Shown piece by piece: positions 35,262 to 44,203 of a stretch of 64,000 bases of DNA (position 1 is its first letter; every line of letters begins with the position of its first letter). Below the pieces are notes generated by a model that had not been told where the DNA came from, made no database searches, and saw nothing but the letters and a program-made list of their open reading frames with translations. The stretch covers positions 62,001 to 126,000 of the forward strand of contig NZ_JAIUHG010000016.1 in NCBI RefSeq assembly GCF_020164955.1, given 5' to 3'. Source of the stretch: Mesorhizobium sp. CA8. GTDB taxonomy: Bacteria; Pseudomonadota; Alphaproteobacteria; Rhizobiales; Rhizobiaceae. Position numbers and translations under genes: made by a program.

Positions 35262-37475
35262 ATGAGCAAGCCGCGCGCGACCGCTGCGACAAGCGGGCCG
35301 GACGGACTGGCGCCAGCCGGCGATGTCGCGGCGATTGTCGCCGGAACGCATGGCGATCCTTTCGCGGTCCTGGGCGTGCATGAAGCCGGCAAGGGCTTCA
35401 TTGCCCGCTGCTTCGTGCCCAATGCCGAATTCGTCACCGCCTACACGCTGACCGGCAAGGAGGTCGGCGAGCTTTCCCGCAGTGACGATGCCGGCTTCTT
35501 CGAGGGCAAGGTCTCGATCCGCAAGCGCCAGCCGCTGCGCTATCACGCCAAAAATGCCGGCGGCGACTGGTGGCTGACCGATCCCTATTCCTTCGGTCCG
35601 GTGCTCGGCCCGATGGACGATTACTATATGGCCGAGGGCTCGCACTTACGGCTGTTCGACAAGCTCGGCGCCCACATCATCGATCATGAGGGCGCCACCG
35701 GCGTCCATTTCGCTGTCTGGGCGCCCAATGCGCGGCGCGTCTCCGTGGTCGGCGCCTTCAACGACTGGGACGGCCGCCGCCACACGATGCGCGACCGCAA
35801 GGACACGGGCATCTGGGAATTGTTCATTCCCGATATCGGCGCGGGCAAGCCCTATAAGTTCGAGATCATCGGGCCCGACGGCGTGCGCCTGCCGCTGAAG
35901 GCCGACCCGTTCGCTTTCGAATCGGAATTGCGCCCGGCGACCGCCTCGGTGACAGCGCCGCCCATGGCGCATCAATGGGGGGACGAGGCGCATCGCAGTT
36001 ATTGGCAGAAAGCCGATCCCCGGCGCGAGGCGATCTCGATCTACGAGGTCCATGCCGGCTCCTGGCAACGCCGCGACGACGGCACGTTCCTCTCCTGGGA
36101 CGAGCTCGCCGCACGGCTGATCCCCTATGTGGCCGAGACCGGCTTCACCCATATCGAGTTCCTGCCGATCTCGGAGCACCCCTACGATCCATCCTGGGGC
36201 TACCAGACCACCGGGCTTTATGCGCCGACGGCCCGCTTCGGCGATCCGGACGGCTTCGCCCGTTTCGTCGACGGCGCGCATCGCGCCGGCGTCGGCGTCA
36301 TCCTCGACTGGGTGCCGGCGCATTTCCCGGTCGACGAGCACGGGCTGGTGAAATTCGACGGCACCGCGCTCTACGAGCATGCCGATCCGCGCCAGGGTTT
36401 CCACCCGGACTGGAACACCGCCATCTACAATTTCGGCCGCCGCGAGGTGGTGTCGTTCCTCGTCAACAATGCGCTGTTCTGGGCCGAGAAATACCATGTC
36501 GACGGCCTGCGCGTCGACGCGGTCGCCTCGATGCTCTACCTCGATTATTCGCGCAAGGCCGGCGAATGGATCCCCAACGAGAAGGGCGGGCGCGAGAACC
36601 TGCAGGCCGTCAGCTTCCTCCAGAAGATGAACAAGGAGCTCTATGGCCACCACCCCGGCGTGATGACGATCGCCGAGGAATCCACCTCATGGCCGAAAGT
36701 GTCGCGTCCCGTGCATGAAGGCGGCCTCGGCTTCGGCTTCAAGTGGAACATGGGCTTCATGCACGACACCCTGGAGTATTTTTCCAAGGAGCCGATCTAT
36801 CGCAAGCACCACCACAACGAGATTACCTTCGGCCTCGTCTACGCTTTCTCGGAAAATTTCGTCCTGCCGCTGTCGCATGACGAGGTCGTGCACGGCAAAG
36901 GCACGCTGCTCCACAAGATGGCCGGCGACGACTGGCAGAAGTTCGCCACGCTGCGCGCCTATTACGCCTTCATGTGGGGCTATCCCGGCAAGAAGCTCTT
37001 GTTCATGGGCCAGGAATTCGCGCAGCGGCGCGAGTGGAGCGAGGAACGCGCGCTCGACTGGAACCTGATGGAATTCGCGCCGCACCGCGGCGTCTGGCAG
37101 ACGGTGCGCGACCTGAACTATCTCTACCGTTCGCGCCCGGCGCTGCACGCACGTGACTGCGAGCCGGAGGGGTTTTCCTGGCTGATCGTCGACGACCGCG
37201 ACAATTCGGTTTTCGCCTGGCTGCGCAGCGCGCCGGACGGCAACCCGATCGCCGTCATCTCCAATTTCACGCCGGTGCCGCGCGAGAACTATCGCGTGCC
37301 GCTGCCGAAGGCGGGAAAGTGGCGCGAAATCATCAATACGGATGCCGCCGACTATGGCGGCTCCGGCATGGGCAACGGCGGCATGGTCGAGGCGAGCGGG
37401 GAAGGGGGCGGCACATCGGCGACGATGCTTCTGCCGCCGCTGTCGACGATCATGCTGGAATTCGTCACGGACTGA
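35262..37475 (+). CDS. glgB: 1,4-alpha-glucan branching enzyme
   Basis: About 737 residues from ATG 35262, which has GGGGAGG upstream; the in-frame ATG at 35184 falls within a repeat. A double N-terminal CBM48 region (GTHGDPFAVLGVHE; GVHFAVWAPNARRVSVVGAFNDWDG by position) precedes a GH13 barrel. Nucleophile Asp419 is in GLRVDAVASMLYLDYSRK, acid/base Glu472 in TIAEESTSWP, and the third acid in LSHDEVVHGKGT. It transfers alpha-1,4 segments to make alpha-1,6 branches. Confidence 0.96.
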   Translation: MSKPRATAATSGPDGLAPAGDVAAIVAGTHGDPFAVLGVHEAGKGFIARCFVPNAEFVTAYTLTGKEVGELSRSDDAGFFEGKVSIRKRQPLRYHAKNAGGDWWLTDPYSFGPVLGPMDDYYMAEGSHLRLFDKLGAHIIDHEGATGVHFAVWAPNARRVSVVGAFNDWDGRRHTMRDRKDTGIWELFIPDIGAGKPYKFEIIGPDGVRLPLKADPFAFESELRPATASVTAPPMAHQWGDEAHRSYWQKADPRREAISIYEVHAGSWQRRDDGTFLSWDELAARLIPYVAETGFTHIEFLPISEHPYDPSWGYQTTGLYAPTARFGDPDGFARFVDGAHRAGVGVILDWVPAHFPVDEHGLVKFDGTALYEHADPRQGFHPDWNTAIYNFGRREVVSFLVNNALFWAEKYHVDGLRVDAVASMLYLDYSRKAGEWIPNEKGGRENLQAVSFLQKMNKELYGHHPGVMTIAEESTSWPKVSRPVHEGGLGFGFKWNMGFMHDTLEYFSKEPIYRKHHHNEITFGLVYAFSENFVLPLSHDEVVHGKGTLLHKMAGDDWQKFATLRAYYAFMWGYPGKKLLFMGQEFAQRREWSEERALDWNLMEFAPHRGVWQTVRDLNYLYRSRPALHARDCEPEGFSWLIVDDRDNSVFAWLRSAPDGNPIAVISNFTPVPRENYRVPLPKAGKWREIINTDAADYGGSGMGNGGMVEASGEGGGTSATMLLPPLSTIMLEFVTD

Positions 37476-37538
37476 AGCAGATGATGTCTCATCCTGCTCT
37501 TGCGACGGTCCGGGCAGCTTGTTTGGGAGGGTAACAAA

Positions 37539-38807
37539 ATGGCAGAGATCAAAAGAACCCAGCCGCTGGCGCGCGATGCCATGGCCTATGTGCTGGCCGG
37601 CGGCCGCGGCAGCCGCCTCAAGGAGCTGACCGACCGGCGTGCCAAGCCCGCCGTCTATTTCGGCGGCAAGACACGCATCATCGACTTTGCCCTCTCCAAT
37701 GCGTTGAACTCCGGCATCCGCCGCCTCGGCGTCGCCACCCAATACAAGGCCCATTCGCTGATCCGCCACCTGCAGCGCGGCTGGAACTTCCTGCGGCCGG
37801 AGCGAAACGAAAGCTTCGACATCCTGCCGGCATCGCAGCGCGTCTCCGAAACGCAGTGGTATGAAGGCACGGCCGATGCCGTGTACCAGAACATCGACAT
37901 CATCGAGGCCTACGGCCCCGAATATATGGTCATCCTGGCCGGCGACCACATCTACAAGATGGATTACGAGTTGATGCTGCGCCAGCATGTCGACGCCGGC
38001 GCCGACGTCACCGTTGGCTGCCTGGAAGTGCCGCGCATGGAGGCGACCGGCTTCGGCGTCATGCATGTCGATGCCAAGGACAACATCATCGCCTTCGTCG
38101 AAAAGCCGGCCGATCCGCCAGGCATCCCGGACAAGCCGGAATTCGCCCTGGCCTCGATGGGCATCTATGTCTTCAAAACCAAGTTCCTGATGGAACAATT
38201 GCGACGCGACGCGGCCGAGCCCGGCTCCAGCCGCGACTTCGGCAAGGACATCATCCCTTATATCGTGCAGCACGGTAAGGCGATCGCCCACCGCTTCGCC
38301 AAGTCGTGCGTGCGTTCCTCGCATGAGGCCGAGCCCTACTGGCGCGACGTCGGAACCGTGGACGCCTATTGGGAAGCCAATATCGACCTGACCGACATCA
38401 CGCCCGAGCTCGACCTCTACGACCGCGACTGGCCGATCTGGACCTATGCCGAATTGAAGCCGCCGGCAAAGTTCGTGCATGACGAGGACGGCCGCCGCGG
38501 CGAAGCGATCTCCTCGCTGGTGTCCGGCGACTGCATCGTCTCCGGCGCCTCGCTGCGCCGCAGCCTGATTTTCACCGGGGCGCGCATCAATTCCTATTCC
38601 AAGCTCGAAGAAGTGGTGATGCTGCCCGACGTGCAGGTCGGTCGCAACGCGAGCCTCAAGCGCGTCGTCATCGACCACGGCGTCCACATCCCGGAGGGGC
38701 TTGTGGTCGGCGAGGACCCGGCGCTCGACGCCAAGCGTTTTCGCGTATCGGAGAAGGGCATCTGCCTGATCACGCAGGACATGATCAACAAGTTGTCGAC
38801 CCCGTAG
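37539..38807 (+). CDS. glgC: Glucose-1-phosphate adenylyltransferase
   Basis: 422 residues from ATG 37539, eight bases after GGGAGG. The nucleotidyltransferase site YVLAGGRGSRLKELTDRRAK and KPAVYFGGK, the FVEKPAD glucose-1-phosphate region, and the C-terminal left-handed beta-helix (SLVSGDCIVSGASLRRSLIF) are intact. It makes ADP-glucose, the committed step of glycogen synthesis. In related bacteria it is allosteric, responding to fructose-6-phosphate and pyruvate. Its last codons (INKLSTP) and stop are copied as the start of a degenerate tandem repeat that fills the gap to glgA. Confidence 0.96.
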   Translation: MAEIKRTQPLARDAMAYVLAGGRGSRLKELTDRRAKPAVYFGGKTRIIDFALSNALNSGIRRLGVATQYKAHSLIRHLQRGWNFLRPERNESFDILPASQRVSETQWYEGTADAVYQNIDIIEAYGPEYMVILAGDHIYKMDYELMLRQHVDAGADVTVGCLEVPRMEATGFGVMHVDAKDNIIAFVEKPADPPGIPDKPEFALASMGIYVFKTKFLMEQLRRDAAEPGSSRDFGKDIIPYIVQHGKAIAHRFAKSCVRSSHEAEPYWRDVGTVDAYWEANIDLTDITPELDLYDRDWPIWTYAELKPPAKFVHDEDGRRGEAISSLVSGDCIVSGASLRRSLIFTGARINSYSKLEEVVMLPDVQVGRNASLKRVVIDHGVHIPEGLVVGEDPALDAKRFRVSEKGICLITQDMINKLSTP

Positions 38808-38931
38808 GGTCGATCAACAAGTTATCGACCTGTAGGGTTGATCAGCTGTCAACCCGCTAGGGTTGATCAGCGGCCTGGTCGGGTCGATCAGCAGGCTGAC
38901 GACTGGATCAACAGATTGTCACTTTGACCTG
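38783..38931. repeat. Degenerate tandem hairpin repeats derived from the 3' end of glgC
   Basis: About six units of roughly 20-30 bases, each beginning GATCA. The first covers the last glgC codons and stop. The first three form clear hairpins: TCGACCC/GGGTCGA (38796-38813), TCGACC/GGTTGA (38825-38841) and TCAACCC/GGGTTGA (38849-38866), each with a four- or five-base loop. The third pair of the stem goes G-C, then G-U, then A-U. Later units are more decayed. The array fills almost the whole gap before glgA. Confidence 0.75.
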
Positions 38932-38958
38932 TCACGTTGAGATCGGAATGTGGAGCGC

Positions 38959-40404
38959 ATGCAGGTTCTGTCGGTCACGCCCGAAATCTTCCCGCTGATC
39001 AAGACCGGCGGGCTTGCCGACGTAACCGGCGCCTTGCCGATCGCGCTTGCCCGCAAGGGCGTTGCAATGCGCACGCTGGTTCCCGGCTACCCCGTGGTGA
39101 TGGCTGCCTTCGCCAAGAAGAAACCAGTCTATCAGTATCCGCTGCTGCAAGGCGGCAAGGCTTCGATCCATGCCGTCAAGATCGGCGACCTCGATCTTTT
39201 CGTGCTCGACGCCCCGCATCTCTTCGATCGCCAGGGCGGCCCTTACGGCACCGCTTCCGGCGCCGACTGGCCCGACAACTGGCGCCGCTTCGCGGCTTTG
39301 AGCCAAGCGGGCGGCGACATTGCCGGCGGTTCCATCTCCGGTTACCAGCCCGATATCGTGCATGCCCATGACTGGCAGTCGGCGATGACGCTTGCCTATA
39401 TGCGCTACGGCAAGGCAGTCGGCGTGCCGTCGCTGATCACCGTGCACAACCTTGCTTTCCAGGGCCAGTTCGGCGCCGGCATCTTCGGTGAGCTCGGCCT
39501 GCCGAGCGTGGCGATGCAACTCGACGGCGTCGAATATTACGGCGGCGTCGGCTTCCTGAAGGCCGGTCTCCAGGCCGCCTGGGCGATCACCACGGTGAGC
39601 CCGACCTATGCGCAGGAGATCCGCTCGCCGGAATTCGGCATGGGCCTCGACGGCCTGATCAACATGCGCGCCAGCGACCTCTACGGCATCGTCAACGGCA
39701 TCGATATCGACGTCTGGAACCCCCAGACCGACAAGCATCTGGTCGCCAATTATTCGGCCGAAACGCTTGCCGCGCGCGCCAAGAACCGCAAAGCGGTCGA
39801 AGAGCGGTTCGGCCTGGAGGCGGACGGCAGCCCGATCGTCTGCGTCGTCAGCCGACTGACCTGGCAAAAGGGCATGGATATACTGGCCGCGGTCGTCGAC
39901 GGCATCGTTGCCGCCGGCGCGCGCCTCGCCATCCTGGGCTCGGGCGACGCCGGCCTCGAAGGCACGCTGCTTGCCGCCGCCGCCCGCCATCGCGGCCGCG
40001 TCGGCGTCGTCGTCGGGTATGACGAAGGCCTTTCGCATGTCATGCAAGGCGGCTGCGACGCCATCATCATTCCGTCCCGCTTCGAGCCCTGCGGGCTTAC
40101 CCAGCTTTACGGCCTGCGCTATGGTTGCGTGCCGGTCGTCGCCCGCACGGGCGGTTTGGCCGACACCGTCATCGACGCCAACGAGGCCGCCTTGTCGGCC
40201 GGTGTCGCCACCGGCTTCCAGTTCGCGCCCAACAATGGCTCCGCGATGCTGCATGCCATCCAGCGGCTGGTCGAGCAGCATGCGCGGCCGGCGACCTGGA
40301 CGTCGATCCAGCGCCAGGGCATGAAGGCCGATGTCTCCTGGGACAAGAGCGCCGAAAAATACGTCGAACTCTATCGCTTGCTGCTTTCGAAAAGGGCTGC
40401 CTGA
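38959..40404 (+). CDS. glgA: Glycogen synthase (ADP-glucose type)
   Basis: 481 residues, GT5 family. ADP-glucose loop KTGGLADVTGALP near the N-terminus (residues ~15-27), HAHDWQSAM, VVSRLTWQKGMD and SRFEPCGLTQLYGLRYG are all present. ATG 38959 is chosen because homologues start MxVLSV; a GTG nine bases earlier is possible. It extends alpha-1,4 chains. Its transcript must cross the tandem hairpins behind glgC, so its expression may be set separately from glgC. Confidence 0.96.
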   Translation: MQVLSVTPEIFPLIKTGGLADVTGALPIALARKGVAMRTLVPGYPVVMAAFAKKKPVYQYPLLQGGKASIHAVKIGDLDLFVLDAPHLFDRQGGPYGTASGADWPDNWRRFAALSQAGGDIAGGSISGYQPDIVHAHDWQSAMTLAYMRYGKAVGVPSLITVHNLAFQGQFGAGIFGELGLPSVAMQLDGVEYYGGVGFLKAGLQAAWAITTVSPTYAQEIRSPEFGMGLDGLINMRASDLYGIVNGIDIDVWNPQTDKHLVANYSAETLAARAKNRKAVEERFGLEADGSPIVCVVSRLTWQKGMDILAAVVDGIVAAGARLAILGSGDAGLEGTLLAAAARHRGRVGVVVGYDEGLSHVMQGGCDAIIIPSRFEPCGLTQLYGLRYGCVPVVARTGGLADTVIDANEAALSAGVATGFQFAPNNGSAMLHAIQRLVEQHARPATWTSIQRQGMKADVSWDKSAEKYVELYRLLLSKRAA

Positions 40405-40407
40405 GGC

Positions 40408-42036
40408 ATGATCAAAACCGTCCCCACCAAACCCTATACCGACCAGAAACCTGGCACCTCCGGTTTGCGCAAGAAGGTGCCGGTGTTCCAGCAGGAGCAC
40501 TATGCCGAGAACTTCATCCAGTCGATCTTCGATGCGCTGGATGGGTTTCAAGGCAATACGCTGGTGATCGGCGGCGACGGCCGCTTCTACAACCGCGAGG
40601 TCATCCAGCAGACCATCGCCATCGCCGCCGGCAACGGCTTCGGCAAGGTGATGGTCGGGCAGGGCGGGATTCTCTCGACACCCGCTGCCTCCAACATCAT
40701 CCGCAAATACAAGACCTTCGGCGGCATCATCCTGTCGGCTAGCCACAATCCGGGCGGCCCGCACGAGGATTTCGGCATCAAATACAATGCCGGCAATGGC
40801 GGTCCGGCGCCGGAAAAGATCACCGACGCGATCTTCGCCAAGTCGAAGCAGATCAAGAGCTTCAAGATCGCCGATATCGGCACCGTCGATATCGACACGA
40901 TCGGCACCGTCAAGGCCGGCGACATGACCGTCGAGATCTTCGACCCGGTCAAGGACTATGCCGAATTGATGGAAAGCCTGTTCGACTTCGAGGCGCTGCG
41001 GAAGCTCTTCAAATCAGGCTTCCGCATGCGATTCGACGCCATGCATGCGGTGACCGGTCCCTATGCCAAGGAGATCCTCGAGCATCGCCTCGGAGCCCCG
41101 GACGGCACCTGCCGCAACTTCAAGCCGCTGCCGGATTTCGGCGGCCACCATCCTGATCCCAACCTTGTCCACGCAAAGCATCTCTACGACGAGATGATGG
41201 GGCCCGACGCGCCGGATTTCGGCGCGGCTTCCGATGGCGACGGCGACCGCAATTTGATCATCGGCAGAGGCATCTTCGTCACCCCGTCGGACTCGGTCGC
41301 GATGCTGGCCGCCAATGCCAAACTGGCACCGGGCTACAAGGACGGCCTGAAGGGCATCGCCCGCTCCATGCCGACCAGCGGCGCCGCCGACCGCGTCGCC
41401 GAAAAGCTCGGCATCGGCATCTACGAGACGCCGACCGGCTGGAAGTTCTTCGGCAATCTGCTCGACGCCGGCCTGGCGACGATTTGCGGCGAGGAAAGCG
41501 CCGGCACCGGCTCCAACCATGTGCGCGAGAAGGATGGGCTGTGGGCCGTGCTTTTGTGGCTCAACATCCTCGCTGCGCGCGGCGAGAGCTGCAAGGACAT
41601 CGTCACCAAGCATTGGGCGACCTACGGCCGCAACTACTATTCGCGCCACGACTATGAGGAGGTCGAGAGCGACCGCGCCAACGCGCTGGTCGACGAATTG
41701 CGCGCCAAGCTCGGCTCGCTGCCCGGCACGACCGTGCGCGGCCTGAAGATCGCCAAGGCCGATGATTTTGCCTATCGCGATCCGGTCGACGGCTCGGTGA
41801 GTGAGCACCAGGGCATCCGGATCCTGTTCGAGGGTGGCTCGCGCGTCGTGCTCCGCCTCTCCGGCACCGGCACCTCGGGGGCGACGCTGCGCGTCTATAT
41901 CGAGCGCTACGAGCCGGACAAGGCAAGGCACGACCTCGACACGCAGGAAGCTCTCGCCGATCTCATCGCCGCCGCCGACGACATTGCCGGCATCAAGAGC
42001 CACACCGGCCGCAACAAGCCGAGCGTGATTACTTGA
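40408..42036 (+). CDS. pgm: Phosphoglucomutase (alpha-D-glucose phosphate-specific)
   Basis: 542 residues, alpha-phosphohexomutase family. The phosphoserine is Ser112 in SASHNPGG, the metal loop is DGDGDRN, the sugar loop is GEESAGTGS, and the C-terminal phosphate loop RLSGTGTSGATLRVY is present. It interconverts glucose-1- and glucose-6-phosphate, linking GlgP and GlgC to central metabolism. It starts three bases after the glgA stop. The same enzyme supplies glucose-1-phosphate for surface polysaccharides. Confidence 0.95.
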   Translation: MIKTVPTKPYTDQKPGTSGLRKKVPVFQQEHYAENFIQSIFDALDGFQGNTLVIGGDGRFYNREVIQQTIAIAAGNGFGKVMVGQGGILSTPAASNIIRKYKTFGGIILSASHNPGGPHEDFGIKYNAGNGGPAPEKITDAIFAKSKQIKSFKIADIGTVDIDTIGTVKAGDMTVEIFDPVKDYAELMESLFDFEALRKLFKSGFRMRFDAMHAVTGPYAKEILEHRLGAPDGTCRNFKPLPDFGGHHPDPNLVHAKHLYDEMMGPDAPDFGAASDGDGDRNLIIGRGIFVTPSDSVAMLAANAKLAPGYKDGLKGIARSMPTSGAADRVAEKLGIGIYETPTGWKFFGNLLDAGLATICGEESAGTGSNHVREKDGLWAVLLWLNILAARGESCKDIVTKHWATYGRNYYSRHDYEEVESDRANALVDELRAKLGSLPGTTVRGLKIAKADDFAYRDPVDGSVSEHQGIRILFEGGSRVVLRLSGTGTSGATLRVYIERYEPDKARHDLDTQEALADLIAAADDIAGIKSHTGRNKPSVIT

Positions 42037-42054
42037 GGGTGGCGCGCGACTTTC

Positions 42055-42199
42055 CTTCCCCCCTTGTGGGGGAAGGTGGATCGGCGCGCAGCGCCGAGAC
42101 GGATGAGGGGTGTTGGCCGGATCGCTGTCATCGCCAAGCTGGAGCACCCCTCATCCGTCGCCTTCGGCGACACCTTCTCCCACAAGGGGAGAAGGGGGA
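42055..42199. repeat. Large inverted repeat between pgm and glgX
   Basis: The left arm (about 42058-42112, containing CCCCTTGTGGGGGAAGGTG and GACGGATGAGGGGTG) is mirrored by the right arm (about 42145-42199, CACCCCTCATCCGTC ... CACCTTCTCCCACAAGGGG). Each arm has its own small stem (GGCGCGCAGCGCC; GTCGCCTTCGGCGAC). This is a repeat style common in mesorhizobial and other alphaproteobacterial intergenic DNA. Its right edge supplies the GGGGGAG Shine-Dalgarno of glgX. Confidence 0.75.
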
Positions 42200-42205
42200 G
42201 CCCGC

Positions 42206-44203
42206 ATGACCCTCGGCGCCACCGTCACCCCCGAAGGCATCCGCTTCGCCGTCTGGTCCTCATCGGCGAGACGCCTGTGGATCTCGCTTTTCGACGACAG
42301 CGGCGCGCGCGAGATCGACCGGCTGGAACTCAATCCGGAAGGCGAGGGCGTGCATGCGCTCCTTGTCCCCGGCCTTGGCGACAGCACGCGTTACGGCCTT
42401 CGCGCCGATGGCGACTATGCTCCGGAGCGCGGCCTGTGGTTCGACCCGAACAAGCTTCTCACCGATCCCTATGCCGTCCAGCTCGATCGTCCATACCAAT
42501 ATCATTGGCGGCTTGCCGCCAAACGCAACGAAGGCGCCGACACGACCTCGCTGATGCCGAAGGCGGTAGCGCGATCCCTGCCCAAGCCGGTGCCGCCCCA
42601 GCCGCCGCTGTTCCGGCCCGGCGGCTTGATCTACGAGCTCAACGTCCGCTCCTTCACCAGGCTGCATCCGGATGTGCCGGAAGCGCAGCGGGGCACCATC
42701 GCGGCGCTCGCCCATCCGGCCATCATCGAGCACCTGAAGCGTCTCGGCGTCTCCGCCGTCGAACTGATGCCGGTCACCGCATCAATCGACGAGCGGCATC
42801 TGCCGCCGCTGGGGCTGAGCAACGCCTGGGGCTACAATCCCGTCACCTTCATGGCGCTCGATCCGCGCCTTGCCCCCGGCGGCCTCAAGGAACTGCGCGA
42901 CACGGTCGCGGCGCTGCGCAAGGCCGGCATCGGCACCATCCTCGACCTCGTCTTCAACCACACCGGCGAGAGCGATCGGCTGGGGCCAACGCTGTCGCTG
43001 CGCGGGCTCGATGCGCTGGCCTACTACCGGCATCAGCCGGACGGCCGGCTGGTCAATGACACCGGCACCGGCAACACCGTCGCCTGCGACCATCCGGTGG
43101 TGCGGGAAATGGTGCTCGACACGCTTCGCCACTTCGTCCGCTGCGCCGGCGTTGACGGCTTCCGTTTCGATCTGGCTCCGGTGCTTGGACGTGTTGACGG
43201 TGCCTTCGATCCGGAAGCGCCGCTGCTTCAGGCCATCGCCGGCGATCCCGTGCTCGCCGACCGCGTGCTGATCGCCGAGCCTTGGGACATCGGCCCGAAC
43301 GGCTACCAGCTCGGCAATTTCCGCCCGCCATACCTCGAATGGAACGACCGTTACCGCGACGATGTCAGGCGCTTCTGGCATGGCGATGCCGGCGCGGTCC
43401 GCGCCTTGGCCACACGGCTTGCAGGTTCCTCCGACGTCTTCGGCAGAGAGGGCCAACAGGCGAGCCGCACAGTCAATTTCATCGCCGCGCATGACGGCAT
43501 GACACTGGCCGACATCGTCGCCTATGAGCGCAAGCACAATCAGGCCAATGGCGAGCACAATCGCGACGGTCACAACGACAATTTGTCATGGAACAACGGC
43601 GCCGAGGGCGAGACGGACGAAGCTGCGATTGCCAAGGCGCGCTTCGATGACCAGCGCGCGCTGCTCGCCACGCTTTTCGCCTCGCGCGGCACCATCATGC
43701 TGACCGCCGGCGACGAGTTCGGCCGCACGCAAAAGGGCAACAACAACGCCTATGCGCAGGACAACGCCATCACCTGGCTGGACTGGGCAGGCCGCGATCA
43801 GGCGCTCGAGCAATACGCATCGTCGCTGGCTGCACTGCGTCGGGCCTCGCCTGCACTGGCCGATCCACGCTTCCTGACCGGCGAGCCAGCCGACGGATCG
43901 GAAATTCCCGACGTGGCCTGGCTGGCCGAGACCGGCGCGCCGCTCGGCGAGGCCGACTGGAACGATCCCGGACGACATCGCCTCGTCATGCTGCTCGCCG
44001 ACAATGAGGGCGGCCGCCTTGCCGTCATGATCAATGGCGATCGCCGGCAATGCGTCTTCACCTTGCCTGCACGCGACGGATTTGAATGGCGTCCGGCGGT
44101 CGCGACAGAGCCGGACGATCTCGCGCGGCCGCTACCTGGTCGAAGCGTCGGTTTCATGGTCGAGCGGCGTGCCGCTAAATCGCGCAACGGGAAGGGCTTG
44201 TGA
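42206..44203 (+). CDS. glgX: Glycogen debranching enzyme (isoamylase type)
   Basis: 665 residues from ATG 42206, five bases after GGGGGAG. An N-terminal CBM48-like domain (TVTPEGIRFAVWSSSARRLW) precedes a GH13_11 barrel with nucleophile Asp in GVDGFRFDLAPVLGR, acid/base Glu in LIAEPWDIGPNGYQLG and the third Asp in FIAAHDGMTLAD. It removes short alpha-1,6 branches left by GlgP. The stop overlaps the next start (TGATG). Confidence 0.93.
   Translation: MTLGATVTPEGIRFAVWSSSARRLWISLFDDSGAREIDRLELNPEGEGVHALLVPGLGDSTRYGLRADGDYAPERGLWFDPNKLLTDPYAVQLDRPYQYHWRLAAKRNEGADTTSLMPKAVARSLPKPVPPQPPLFRPGGLIYELNVRSFTRLHPDVPEAQRGTIAALAHPAIIEHLKRLGVSAVELMPVTASIDERHLPPLGLSNAWGYNPVTFMALDPRLAPGGLKELRDTVAALRKAGIGTILDLVFNHTGESDRLGPTLSLRGLDALAYYRHQPDGRLVNDTGTGNTVACDHPVVREMVLDTLRHFVRCAGVDGFRFDLAPVLGRVDGAFDPEAPLLQAIAGDPVLADRVLIAEPWDIGPNGYQLGNFRPPYLEWNDRYRDDVRRFWHGDAGAVRALATRLAGSSDVFGREGQQASRTVNFIAAHDGMTLADIVAYERKHNQANGEHNRDGHNDNLSWNNGAEGETDEAAIAKARFDDQRALLATLFASRGTIMLTAGDEFGRTQKGNNNAYAQDNAITWLDWAGRDQALEQYASSLAALRRASPALADPRFLTGEPADGSEIPDVAWLAETGAPLGEADWNDPGRHRLVMLLADNEGGRLAVMINGDRRQCVFTLPARDGFEWRPAVATEPDDLARPLPGRSVGFMVERRAAKSRNGKGL

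Noticed and set aside
38783..38931. Tandem repeats as a CRISPR array
   Set aside because: Units differ, have no unique spacers, and trace to the glgC 3' end.
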